Part shown: piece after piece, positions 17,180 to 24,850 of the stretch
How positions within the stretch are numbered: the stretch's first letter is position 1
How the letters are laid out: every line of letters begins with the position of its first letter
Assembly (NCBI GenBank): GCA_030648295.1
Contig: JAUSID010000167.1
Coordinates: 1 to 64,000 of the forward strand
Direction: 5' to 3'
Origin: Opitutaceae bacterium
GTDB taxonomy: Bacteria > Verrucomicrobiota > Verrucomicrobiia > Opitutales > Opitutaceae
Length of the DNA: 64,000 bases
Program-made: the position numbers and the translations under genes
Notes under the pieces: generated by a model
Told to the model about the DNA's origin: nothing
Databases searched by the model: none
What the model saw: the letters and a program-made list of their open reading frames with translations, nothing else

Positions 17180-18084
17180 CTTCGACAGGGAAGGACGATT
17201 TGCACGGTCACGCCCCGGCCGGGCTCGCTGCGCAGCGACAGATGGCCCTGCGCGCCGTAGATTTTCGCCAGCCGCTCGCGTGTATTCGAAAGTCCGATGC
17301 CCTCCTTCGCGCGATGGCGGCCATGGCCGAGGCCCGGGCCATCGTCCCGGACCTCGAGGTGCAACCGGCCATTTTTCACCGTTGCGGCGACCTCCACCCG
17401 GCCGGGACCCGACTTCGGCACGATGCCGTGCAGAATCGCGTTCTCCACCAGCGGCTGAAGCAGCAGATTCGGGATCCGTGCGTCCATTGCCGCCGGCTCA
17501 ATCGCGATCCCGACGCTCAGCCGATCCGAGAAGCGCGCCTTTTGGATGTTGAGGTACCGCTCGAGGAAATCCATTTCCTGCCGCAGCGTCACTTCGGGCG
17601 TGCGGGTCTGCTCGAGCGACATCCGGAGCAGCGAGCTCAACCGCGCGATGAGCGTCACCGCCTCGTCGTTCTTCTGTTCGCGCACCAGGACCGCGATCGT
17701 GTTCAGCGTGTTGAACAGGAAATGCGGCCGCATCTGTTCGCGCAGCGCCTTGAGCTCGGTCTCGATCAGCCGCGACTCGAGCTGGGCCGCCTTTAGTTCC
17801 TCGCTCTTGTAACGATGGTAAATCTCCAGGCTGTAGCCGAACGCGAGCACTGCCCAGTAATACGCCATGTCGATCATGTTCCGCCCGTAGAAGCTTTTCC
17901 ACGACACGACCCAGAACGGGTCGACCGGCTCGATGAACAGATTGTACGAAAACATCCGTCCCAAGTAGTAGGTGGCCATCACGACAAAGCTCACGAACGG
18001 ACGGTTTTCTGCGACGAACGGAGGGATTTTTGCGACGAAGCTCGGGCGGCGCAGCGATACAAATGGATTACGGGTCATGGCCAT
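17176..18084 (-). CDS. LytS-type sensor histidine kinase (His_kinase family)
   Basis: About 302 residues from ATG 18084; ATG 17979 (MATYYLGRMFSYN) is a serious alternative, because the codons between the two starts form a repetitive 'PFVAxxxPFVS' run. Two hydrophobic segments near the N-terminus are followed by a helix ('YKSEELKAAQLESRLIETEL') and the phospho-acceptor motif 'LREQMRPHFLFNTLNTI'. The catalytic domain has 'LLQPLVENAILHG' (N box) and 'DDGPGL' (G box), then 'GIGLSNTRERL'. The sensor part is much shorter than in classic LytS, so it may be truncated; a repeat cluster sits right upstream. It signals to the overlapping LytTR regulator. Confidence 0.9.
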   Translation of the reverse strand: MAMTRNPFVSLRRPSFVAKIPPFVAENRPFVSFVVMATYYLGRMFSYNLFIEPVDPFWVVSWKSFYGRNMIDMAYYWAVLAFGYSLEIYHRYKSEELKAAQLESRLIETELKALREQMRPHFLFNTLNTIAVLVREQKNDEAVTLIARLSSLLRMSLEQTRTPEVTLRQEMDFLERYLNIQKARFSDRLSVGIAIEPAAMDARIPNLLLQPLVENAILHGIVPKSGPGRVEVAATVKNGRLHLEVRDDGPGLGHGRHRAKEGIGLSNTRERLAKIYGAQGHLSLRSEPGRGVTVQIVLPCRR

Positions 18085-18149
18085 ATGCGCCGCGGAGAAG
18101 GGGCAAGAAGGCTCGCAGCAACGGAGGCAACGACGGCGGGTGGCTTGGG

Positions 18150-18250
18150 CGTGGCATGGGCGTCCCGCCCATGGAAACGAATTCAGAAACGCACTACACG
18201 GCCGGAACGGCCGTGCCACTGGCGGGCGAGACGCCCGCGCTCCCAGGAAA
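18150..18250. repeat. Cluster of three palindromic repeat copies
   Basis: Within about 100 bp are 'ggcatgggcgtcccgcccatg', 'cacggccggaacggccgtg' and 'gcgggcgagacgcccgc', the last followed by 'gctccca'. These are members of the families seen at 5.3, 9.05, 40.68, 50.78 and 54.09 kb. The cluster separates the kinase gene from the ppgK remnant. Confidence 0.75.
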
Positions 18251-18259
18251 TACGCCGCG

Positions 18260-19021
18260 TCAGGAATGACGCCGGCTCGAACGCTTGCCTTCGACGGCCC
18301 ACATGGCCGCGCCGGCAATCCCGGCCTGATTGAAGAATTCCGCCGGCACCAGCTTCGCCCGCGCATCGAGATACTTGAAAAATTTCTCGTGCTTCGAACT
18401 GATGCCACCACCAACGATGATCAGTTCGGGCCAGAGCAGCCGCTCGAGCACCACGATGTAGTCGTGCAGTCTCTCGCCCCACTCTTTCCACGAGAGATCC
18501 TGGTCGTCGCGAACCGATGCGGCGACGTACTTCTCCGCTGATTTGCCACCCTTCCAGGGAAAGTGCCCGAGTTCCAGCGGGACGACGACGCCCTGATACG
18601 CGAGCGCCGTCCCCACGCCGGTCCCGAGGGTGAGCAGCAGCGCCTTGCCCATGAAACCACGGCCGGCGCCGAATCACATCTCCGCGATGCCGGCCGCTGC
18701 GGCGTCATTAATCATGGCCACACGGCATCCGGTCGCCCGGCCGAACAGCTTGGCGCCATCCACGCCGATGAATTTCGGGTGCAAGTTGGCCGATGTCATG
18801 ATGCGGCAGCCCTCCTCAATCACGCCGGGAAATCCGATTCCAATCGGGCCACGCCAGCGAAAATGTCGCGCGAGTTCCGCGACCTTTCGCGCCATTCGCG
18901 CCGGCGAGAGCGGTTCCGGCGTTGCGATGCGAAGTCGATCCGCCAGCAGCCGGCCGGTCTCCGTATCCACCGGCGCGCCCTTCAATGCGGAGCCGCCAAT
19001 ATCGATGCCAAGGGCTTTCAT
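18260..19021 (-). pseudogene. ppgK: Polyphosphate glucokinase (ROK family) interrupted by in-frame TGA
   Basis: From ATG 19021 the frame encodes the N-terminal half of a polyphosphate glucokinase: phosphate motif '[12 protein letters not shown]' (DIGGSxxK) and '[13 protein letters not shown]'. A TGA stop at 18676-18674 follows, then the same frame resumes with '[19 protein letters not shown]', 'VVPLELGHFPWKG' and '[10 protein letters not shown]' to a normal stop at 18260. The total of about 253 codons is full length. The family usually has Arg at the stop position, so a single CGA-to-TGA change explains it. The enzyme phosphorylates glucose with polyphosphate or ATP. No frameshift is needed. 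It could be a recent pseudogene, a sequencing error or read-through; two separate functional proteins are unlikely. Confidence 0.85.
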
Positions 19022-19124
19022 CGGTTTACTCGACCCACGCACACCGATTGCACACCAGCGCGCCAGACTCAAGGCGCGCGATCGATCCACTATCCCGAAC
19101 GAAATGTGGATGCCACTGGTTGGG

Positions 19125-19232
19125 CAGTGGCACGGGCATCCCTGGTCGCCTTCGGCGCCGCCAGAGGCGGGTAAACTTGCCCGTGATGGTCGTCATCGAA
19201 CATCGCATCATGGGCGAGACGCCCATGCCACG
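19125..19232. repeat. Palindromic repeat cluster between ppgK and slyD
   Basis: It contains 'ggcacgggcatccctggtcg', then 'ccttcggcgccgccagaggc', then 'acttgcccgtgatgg', and a 'catgggcgagacgcccatg' palindrome at about 19208-19226. The first three parts occur in the same order near 35874-35920, so they form one compound element. Confidence 0.75.
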
Positions 19233-19239
19233 CTCAGAC

Positions 19240-19713
19240 TCAGTGCCCGCCGCAACCGTCGGCGCCGTGCGCGTGTCCGTGCTCGAGTTCCTGCGCCGTC
19301 GGTTCACGCACCGCGACGACTTCAACGTCAAACGCAAGGTCGACGCCGGCGAGCGGATGATTCGCATCGAGCACGACTTCGTCGCCCTCGATTGCGCGCA
19401 CCGTGACAATCGGCGCGTGACGATCGGCATCGGTCCGGAACTGATCGCCGATTTTCAGCTCGCCGTCCACCGGCAGCATGCCGCGATTCACCCGCTGTAC
19501 CTGGTCCGGATCGAGTTCGCCGTACGCTTTCGCGGCCGGCACGTGGACCTGCGCTTTCTCGCCCACCGCCGCAAACCGCAACTGCTCATCGAGCCCCTCG
19601 ATAATCTGTCCGGCGCCCTCGAGGTAGGTCACGGGATCCCCGCCAATGGAGGTGTCGAGGACGCGACCGGCAGGATCGCGCAAGGTATAGTGAAAAGTGA
19701 CAACGCGAGGCAT
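19240..19713 (-). CDS. slyD: SlyD-like FKBP peptidyl-prolyl cis-trans isomerase
   Basis: 157 residues from ATG 19713 ([13 protein letters not shown]). SlyD features are clear: '[30 protein letters not shown]' (FKBP half), the inserted flap '[20 protein letters not shown]', '[22 protein letters not shown]' (seen as '[13 protein letters not shown]') and a His-rich tail '[13 protein letters not shown]'. SlyD is a cytoplasmic prolyl isomerase and chaperone whose tail binds nickel and other metals; the tail here is short. The track's longer start at 19815 adds non-conserved residues and is not used. Confidence 0.93.
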   Translation of the reverse strand: MPRVVTFHYTLRDPAGRVLDTSIGGDPVTYLEGAGQIIEGLDEQLRFAAVGEKAQVHVPAAKAYGELDPDQVQRVNRGMLPVDGELKIGDQFRTDADRHAPIVTVRAIEGDEVVLDANHPLAGVDLAFDVEVVAVREPTAQELEHGHAHGADGCGGH

Positions 19714-20133
19714 GAAGGGTGATAAGTGGTCGCGAGCAAATGACGGTGGCAAGTGGGATCCGTGAAATTCTCCGTTCGGACAAATCCGCGGTGCGACTGG
19801 CGGATTTGGTCCCATCGGCTGTCATTACATCGCTCCGCCTCGATTCGATTCCGATCCAGCCACGCCGGCGTGGCCCTGGCCGAACTGTACACGAATGTAG
19901 AATACGAAATCGTCCGGCCGTGAGCTGGTGACTGAACACCCCGAAGGCCCAGCCTCGTTACCTCGGCTGCTACGTGCGGCAGCCGCTTCCGGAGAGCGAG
20001 CGTCTCGCCGGCAACGCGCTGAAATCTCCCGCTGATCGCCGGGCCTCTGCCTCCCCGATCATCTGAGCATCCGACCATCTGCGCATCCGACCTTCCGCCC
20101 CTCCGTCCCTCAGCTCCTCGGATCCTCGCCACT
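19714..20133. other. 420-bp intergenic region with repeat copies
   Basis: No gene is seen. It contains a 16-bp perfect palindrome (gccacgccggcgtggc near 19859-19874), copy 2 of the 23-bp repeat at 19951-19973, and from about 20040 a tract of short drifting repeats ('catccgaccatctgcgcatccgacc', then 'cctccgtccctcagctcctc'). A minus-strand stretch reading 'DDFVFYIRVQFGQGHAGVAG' was noticed but has no start and no family. Confidence 0.5.
19951..19973 (-). repeat. Dispersed 23-bp repeat, copy 2
   Basis: 'agcctcgttacctcggctgc' plus tac, the reverse complement of 8248-8270 with one base difference, identical to 56073-56095. Confidence 0.75.
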
Positions 20134-21375
20134 CTAGCGATCGCGGCCGTACTCCAGCGCCGTGTCGAACAGGGCCACGATGTTTTCCGGCGGCACGTTC
20201 GCCTGGATGTTATGGACCGACGCAAACACGTGACCGCTGCCGGGCGACAGCGCGTCGAGATGCGCTCGCGTTTCCACCGCCACCTGCTCGGGTGTGCCGC
20301 GGGTCAGCGTGCCCTGGCAGTCGCAAGACCCGCCCCAGAAAGCGAGCTGCCGGCCAAAGTCCGCCTTCAGCCGCCGTGGGTCCATTCCGGCCGCGGTGGT
20401 CTGGATTGGATTCAGGATGTCCACCCCCATTTCGATAATCGACGGCAACAAAGGCACGAGCGCGCCGTCGGAATGGAACAACACTTTCCAGGACGTGCGC
20501 TGATGAATCCAGTCGAGCCCACGCTTGTAGGCCGGCAGCAGCAGTTCCCGGAATGCGCGCACGGACAGGAACGGCGCCGCCTGGGTACCAAAGTCATCGC
20601 AGAGCTGCAGAATCTGAATCCGGTCGCCTACGGCGTGGTGAAATGCCTCGAGGTTCTCCAGCCACGCGTCGGTGACTTTCCGATACAACGCGGATACGTA
20701 CTCCGGCTCGCTCGCAAACGTCACCATCCAGTCCTCGAACCCGCCCGTGCCGAGGCCAAAGAACAATTCGAACGGGGGCCCGAACGCGGCGATGACGGCC
20801 TGGTCGGTCGTGTGGTACAGCCGTTCCGCCTCCGTGCGGTAATGCCGGAGGTCGGCCGCGCTCACCCGCGGCGCCTCCCACGCATCGAGGTCCGGGTGCA
20901 AGGCGCCCGGGTATTTCTCGAGGCGGTCGAAATAGAATCCGCGAGCCGGCATTTGGGCCACGACTTCGCCGCCGCGGCGCAGCACCAGGTCGCCATCCGG
21001 CAACGGCTCGGGCGCGAAACTGTCGGGCACCTCGACGTCCGTGCCATCATGCAGCCGCCACGGCTTCCACTCGTCGTTGAAAATGCCGAAGGCAACGCTC
21101 GGGCGATTCACGAGAACGCAATCGCTGCCGAACCGCGCCGAGATCGCGGGCTCCACCTCGGCGAGCATTTGATATAAATCGAAAATCCGCGGCGCATGCA
21201 TCGCGAGAAGCAAGGCGGCGCCGGCGCCCCGCGGTTCATTCCTCGCGAGGAAGGCTCGCAACCGCGCGTACGCGAAAACCGAGATTCCCGTCTGGCGCGT
21301 GCCACCGAAATCAATGGGCACGCGATCGACCGGCGCATGGGTGACAGCGGAAAGAATGCGTTCACGCGAGGTCAT
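20134..21375 (-). CDS. Uroporphyrinogen decarboxylase (URO-D) family protein
   Basis: 413 residues from ATG 21375 (MTSRERILSAVTH); the track start at 21897 overlaps the divergent cytochrome gene and is not used. The beginning 'RERILSAVTHAPVDRVPIDFGG' and the TIM-barrel features 'QLCDDFGTQAAPFLS', 'VLFHSDGALVPLLPSIIEMGVDILNPIQ' (quoted in parts: 'FHSDGALVPLLPS', 'MGVDILNPIQTTAAGM') and 'FWGGSCDCQGTL' fit the URO-D superfamily. The protein belongs to the branch related to corrinoid-dependent methyltransferases (MtaA/CmuA-like), common in Verrucomicrobia, rather than to HemE of heme synthesis, whose N-terminal substrate motif is not seen. Substrate unknown. It is divergent from the cytochrome gene at 21659. 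Confidence 0.85.
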   Translation of the reverse strand: MTSRERILSAVTHAPVDRVPIDFGGTRQTGISVFAYARLRAFLARNEPRGAGAALLLAMHAPRIFDLYQMLAEVEPAISARFGSDCVLVNRPSVAFGIFNDEWKPWRLHDGTDVEVPDSFAPEPLPDGDLVLRRGGEVVAQMPARGFYFDRLEKYPGALHPDLDAWEAPRVSAADLRHYRTEAERLYHTTDQAVIAAFGPPFELFFGLGTGGFEDWMVTFASEPEYVSALYRKVTDAWLENLEAFHHAVGDRIQILQLCDDFGTQAAPFLSVRAFRELLLPAYKRGLDWIHQRTSWKVLFHSDGALVPLLPSIIEMGVDILNPIQTTAAGMDPRRLKADFGRQLAFWGGSCDCQGTLTRGTPEQVAVETRAHLDALSPGSGHVFASVHNIQANVPPENIVALFDTALEYGRDR

Positions 21376-21658
21376 GGAAGCTGGGCGACGTGCTAATCGT
21401 GATAACGCCGCGAACGCGAAGGTATTCCACCACGGCAGTGTTGTTCGCGTCCGGTCGCGGCCCCTCGGCGGCCGATCGCTGCGCGAAAATTGTCCCGCAC
21501 GGCCACACCCGAGCGGCAGCCGTGGCGGATTCATTATTATCAATCGTCGCGCAATTCTGGCCAATGCATGCGCAGGCGAGTGAGCGCGAAACCGGCATAA
21601 AGAGCGCTTACCCGGCACAGCTGTTCCCGCTACCCAAGCAAACTCAACCTGAACCATC
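21376..21658. other. Divergent intergenic region (URO-D gene / cytochrome operon)
   Basis: 283 bp between divergent starts, so promoters for both directions should lie here. The segment around 21525-21560 is the most A/T-rich ('ggattcattattatcaatcg'). I could not define -35/-10 elements with confidence. Confidence 0.4.
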
Positions 21659-22435
21659 ATGACGTTTCGACCGCGTCTTAATAAAAATACACTCGTCTTC
21701 GGAGGAGTGGCGGCCTGGGGCCTGCTACTCATCTCCTGCGTGGCGGTAAATCGCACCATGCTCGCGCCGCCGTACATCGCCGGCGCGAACCTCGTGGGCA
21801 ACAAGGGGTGCGCCGAATGCCATTCCGAGGTCACCGACCATTTCAGCTCCTCCACGCACGCCAAGGTTGCCCTCGCCGAGGGCAACGTTGGCAGCACGGG
21901 CTGCGAGGCCTGTCACGGCGCGGGCAGCCTGCACGTGAAAGCCGGCGGCACCAGGAGCACAATTGTCAATCCGGGCAAGTCCCCGGAGGCGTGCTTCCAG
22001 TGCCACCTCGACAAGCGTGGTCAGTTCAATCTGCCCAATGCGCACGCCGTCGCCACCGGCCAGATGAGCTGCAGCGAGTGCCACGACCCGCACCGGGGCA
22101 ATGCCATCAAGGGCACGGGCGCTTCACTGCACACCCAGAATGAGTCGTGCACCGAGTGCCACACGGCGCAAAAGGGGCCGTTCATCTTCAAGCATAATGC
22201 CATGAAGGAAGGCTGCACCTCGTGCCACAACCCGCACGGTTCGGTGAACCAGAAGATGCTCAACGCGCCTGATTCGAATCTGTGCTTGCAGTGCCATGCC
22301 ACCGGTTCGAGCCCCGGCCAGCTCTTCGCGGGTGGACGCGACCACGCCGGCAATCCGGTCAACGGCTCCTGTTGGGCAGCCGGCTGCCACGAGGGAATCC
22401 ATGGCTCCAACGTCAGCCACGCGCTGCGCTACTAA
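21659..22435 (+). CDS. Octaheme c-type cytochrome (periplasmic partner of MtrB-like porin)
   Basis: 258 residues. Seven CxxCH heme sites are visible (CAECH 51, CEACH 82, CFQCH 112, CSECH 138, CTECH 164, CTSCH 186, CLQCH 209) plus one CX4CH site (CWAAGCH 238-244), so eight hemes are predicted. The N-terminus has a hydrophobic segment ending in LISC, a possible lipobox at Cys27. Spacing and style ('CSECHDPHRGN', 'CTSCHNPHGSVN') fit the DmsE/MtrA-type multiheme family, which normally has ten hemes. The next gene, 18 bp on, encodes an MtrB/PioB-type porin. In known systems such pairs carry electrons through the outer membrane to or from outside acceptors or donors. No outer-surface cytochrome gene is adjacent. 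Confidence 0.92.
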   Translation: MTFRPRLNKNTLVFGGVAAWGLLLISCVAVNRTMLAPPYIAGANLVGNKGCAECHSEVTDHFSSSTHAKVALAEGNVGSTGCEACHGAGSLHVKAGGTRSTIVNPGKSPEACFQCHLDKRGQFNLPNAHAVATGQMSCSECHDPHRGNAIKGTGASLHTQNESCTECHTAQKGPFIFKHNAMKEGCTSCHNPHGSVNQKMLNAPDSNLCLQCHATGSSPGQLFAGGRDHAGNPVNGSCWAAGCHEGIHGSNVSHALRY

Positions 22436-22453
22436 CCCGGCAACCGATCGACC

Positions 22454-24667
22454 ATGAAATCACTCAATTTTGTACTACGCACCGCCGGCCTGGCTTCCGG
22501 CATGGCGCTCCTGTCCATTCCCGTCGCAGCCGCGGAAGCAGATGCGTTCCCGGCGTTCGATACCAACTACATCACGTTCTCGGCCGGTGGCGCCGATATC
22601 GATGGCAGCAAGGCCGCCTACCAGGCCAGGACCCGCAATGCGAAGACCGGCGCGGCGGGCATCGAGGACATGCGCTTCGATTACGATCTGAAGGACAAGA
22701 CCACCCTGTCGGTCAACGGTCGAGCCCTCGCTGGCCAGGAAGACTACCTGCTCAGCTTCAAGCTGACCAAGGAGGAAGTCGGCTCGGTTGAGGTCGGGTA
22801 TAAGACGTTCCGCACGTTCTACGACGGCGCGGGCGGCTTCTTCCCGATCGGAAATGTGTGGATGCCCCTGTTCAGCCGTCCGCTTTATGTCGATCGTGGC
22901 CAGCTTTTCGTGCAGGGCACCATCGTCATGCCGAAAGCGCCGGTGATCTCGTTCAAATACACGCACAGCACCCGCGACGGCCGCAAGGATAGCACGATCT
23001 GGGGCGACACCAATCTGACCGGCATTCCGATCCTCGCTGGCCCAGGCGCCGTGAATCCGATCGCCGCCTCGCGCAAGCTGCTTCCCACCTACGTGGATCT
23101 CGATGAGACGAACGACGCGTGGGAGGTCAGCGTCCGTCACAAGGTGGGTAACACCTCGTTGGTCGTGTCGGTCGGTGGCAATTCCATCGAAAACCGAAAC
23201 GTCCGCGAGATGCAGCAGAACATCGGCGAACTCGCCCCGTTCCCCGCGCCCGTCTTCACGGCGCCGACGGTGAACAACGAACGCGCCGGCAGCCCGCGCC
23301 GCACGACCATGACGCAGCGCCATGAGGAGGACGGCTACCACGCGTCCGCGACATTCGAAACGGCGATGAACGACAAGGTCACCCTGTTTGGTGGCCTCCA
23401 GTATCACACGGCCGACGTCGAAATCGGGCTTTCGCGCAACTTCAGGGCAACCATCGCCTCGGCGACCGGCGTCCGTGAGTATGCCGGCGGCTTCGTCAAC
23501 ACCGGCGCCACCGCCCGTGCTCCCTATCACGTGGTGGCGCAGGGTGACCTGGAATTCGATGTGCTCACCGGCAATTTTGGCGCGCGGTTCACCCCGTCTC
23601 CGAACCTTGCCATCGAGACCGCCCTCCGCGGTGAGCGGTGGGAGGATTCCGGCCGCAACCTGGCCGACTACTCGTCGCAAGGCGTGACGCTCGCCACCGG
23701 CGCCGTCACCTCTTATGCCGCCCAGGGCCAGCACGGCGTGAACAACGTCGAGAAGCCGTGGACTCCCACGTTGGACGTCCGCTACACCGGCATCAAGAAC
23801 GTGGCGCTCTACGCGAGCTGGGAATATCGCACCGCCAAGCAGAACGAGCACGTGCGTTACGAGGGGCTGAACGGCCAGACCAAGCGCACCGAGCTTGATC
23901 TGATCGGCAAGAACATCGAGGAGACGCATTCCAACGCGAAGGTCGGATTTTCGTGGGCGATCAACCCGGCGTTGAACCTTCGGGCCGAGCTGTTCACCAA
24001 GGATCACGAGAACGACTTCGCCGGCTACGACGACGTCGTCGGTCGTGACTACGCGCTGAACTACGATATCTACGGAACGAAGCTCACCGCGGTGGTGAAA
24101 CCGACCAATGCAGTGAGCCTGACCTCCCGCTACGTGCTCCAACGCGGCAAGTCGGCAATCTTCCACAGCGGCCTGACCACAAACGGCGTCATCAACGGCA
24201 CGGTCGATGGCAACGACTCCACCCGCCACAACTTCTCCGAGGGCGTCACATGGAACGTCTCCAAGGCCGTCTACGTCCAGGCGAACGGCTCGGTGGTGTT
24301 CGACCAGATTCAGACGATGTATCCGTGGATCAGCGGCAATGCGAAGCGCAATTTGCGCAACTCCGACAACAACTATGTCACGGCCGATGCGGCGGTGGGC
24401 TTCAGCATCGACCGGAACACGTCCGGGCTGATCCAAGGCACCTATTACCGGGCCAATAATTACGATGCGTCGTATGCGGCCGTCGGCATGCCCCTCGGCG
24501 CCAGCGCACAGGAGACGACCGTTAGCGTCGGCGTCCGGCGCAAGCTGACCGAGAAGACGGTGCTCAGCGCCAAGCTGGGTTACGTTGACAGCAAGAACGC
24601 CACGCGCGGCGGGTATGCGGACTTCCGCGGACCACTCGCCTACGTGTCGGTGCAGCACGCGTTCTGA
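22454..24667 (+). CDS. MtrB/PioB-family decaheme-associated outer-membrane porin
   Basis: 737 residues with an N-terminal signal peptide (MKSLNFVLRTAGLASGMALL..., ending near VAAAEA). The length and the strand pattern throughout, ending in an aromatic residue ('LAYVSVQHAF'), fit the 26-28 strand MtrB/PioB barrels. Typical family phrases are seen: 'YDLKDKTTLSVNGR', 'DNNYVTADAAVGFSIDRN', 'TVLSAKLGYVDSKN'. I see no CxxC pair near the N-terminus, a motif present in Shewanella MtrB and absent in many relatives. The porin would sheath the octaheme cytochrome encoded just upstream, forming a transmembrane conduit. A terminator-like hairpin follows the gene, so the two genes appear to form a two-gene operon. 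Confidence 0.88.
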   Translation: MKSLNFVLRTAGLASGMALLSIPVAAAEADAFPAFDTNYITFSAGGADIDGSKAAYQARTRNAKTGAAGIEDMRFDYDLKDKTTLSVNGRALAGQEDYLLSFKLTKEEVGSVEVGYKTFRTFYDGAGGFFPIGNVWMPLFSRPLYVDRGQLFVQGTIVMPKAPVISFKYTHSTRDGRKDSTIWGDTNLTGIPILAGPGAVNPIAASRKLLPTYVDLDETNDAWEVSVRHKVGNTSLVVSVGGNSIENRNVREMQQNIGELAPFPAPVFTAPTVNNERAGSPRRTTMTQRHEEDGYHASATFETAMNDKVTLFGGLQYHTADVEIGLSRNFRATIASATGVREYAGGFVNTGATARAPYHVVAQGDLEFDVLTGNFGARFTPSPNLAIETALRGERWEDSGRNLADYSSQGVTLATGAVTSYAAQGQHGVNNVEKPWTPTLDVRYTGIKNVALYASWEYRTAKQNEHVRYEGLNGQTKRTELDLIGKNIEETHSNAKVGFSWAINPALNLRAELFTKDHENDFAGYDDVVGRDYALNYDIYGTKLTAVVKPTNAVSLTSRYVLQRGKSAIFHSGLTTNGVINGTVDGNDSTRHNFSEGVTWNVSKAVYVQANGSVVFDQIQTMYPWISGNAKRNLRNSDNNYVTADAAVGFSIDRNTSGLIQGTYYRANNYDASYAAVGMPLGASAQETTVSVGVRRKLTEKTVLSAKLGYVDSKNATRGGYADFRGPLAYVSVQHAF

Positions 24668-24694
24668 TTCGCGTTTGTTATCCCAAAATCAAGT

Positions 24695-24734
24695 CCGGCC
24701 GCGGTGCATGTGGGTGCGCCGCGGCCGGCATCTT
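24695..24734 (+). terminator. Intrinsic terminator after the porin-cytochrome operon
   Basis: A perfect 10-bp stem (ccggccgcgg/ccgcggccgg, 14-nt loop) is followed by catctttt. It lies 28 bp past the porin stop, ahead of the convergent ybbP gene. Confidence 0.75.
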
Positions 24735-24850
24735 TTCGGGCCTCGCGTTGAAAGCGAGGGGAGCGGCGGCGGGCTGTAGGAGCTTACTTGCGGGCAGCTG
24801 CGGCCGCGGGTGTCGTCTCGGGGGCTGTTCGTTTCTTCGCTCCGGCCGCA

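Noticed and set aside
18260-18652. Separate gene starting at ATG 18652
   Set aside because: It is the second half of ppgK in the same frame as the first half; on its own it would lack the phosphate-binding motif of the ROK fold.
22475-24658. Minus-strand ORF of 727 codons opposite the MtrB-like gene
   Set aside because: Shadow of a supported outer-membrane protein; no start context, signal or family motif.
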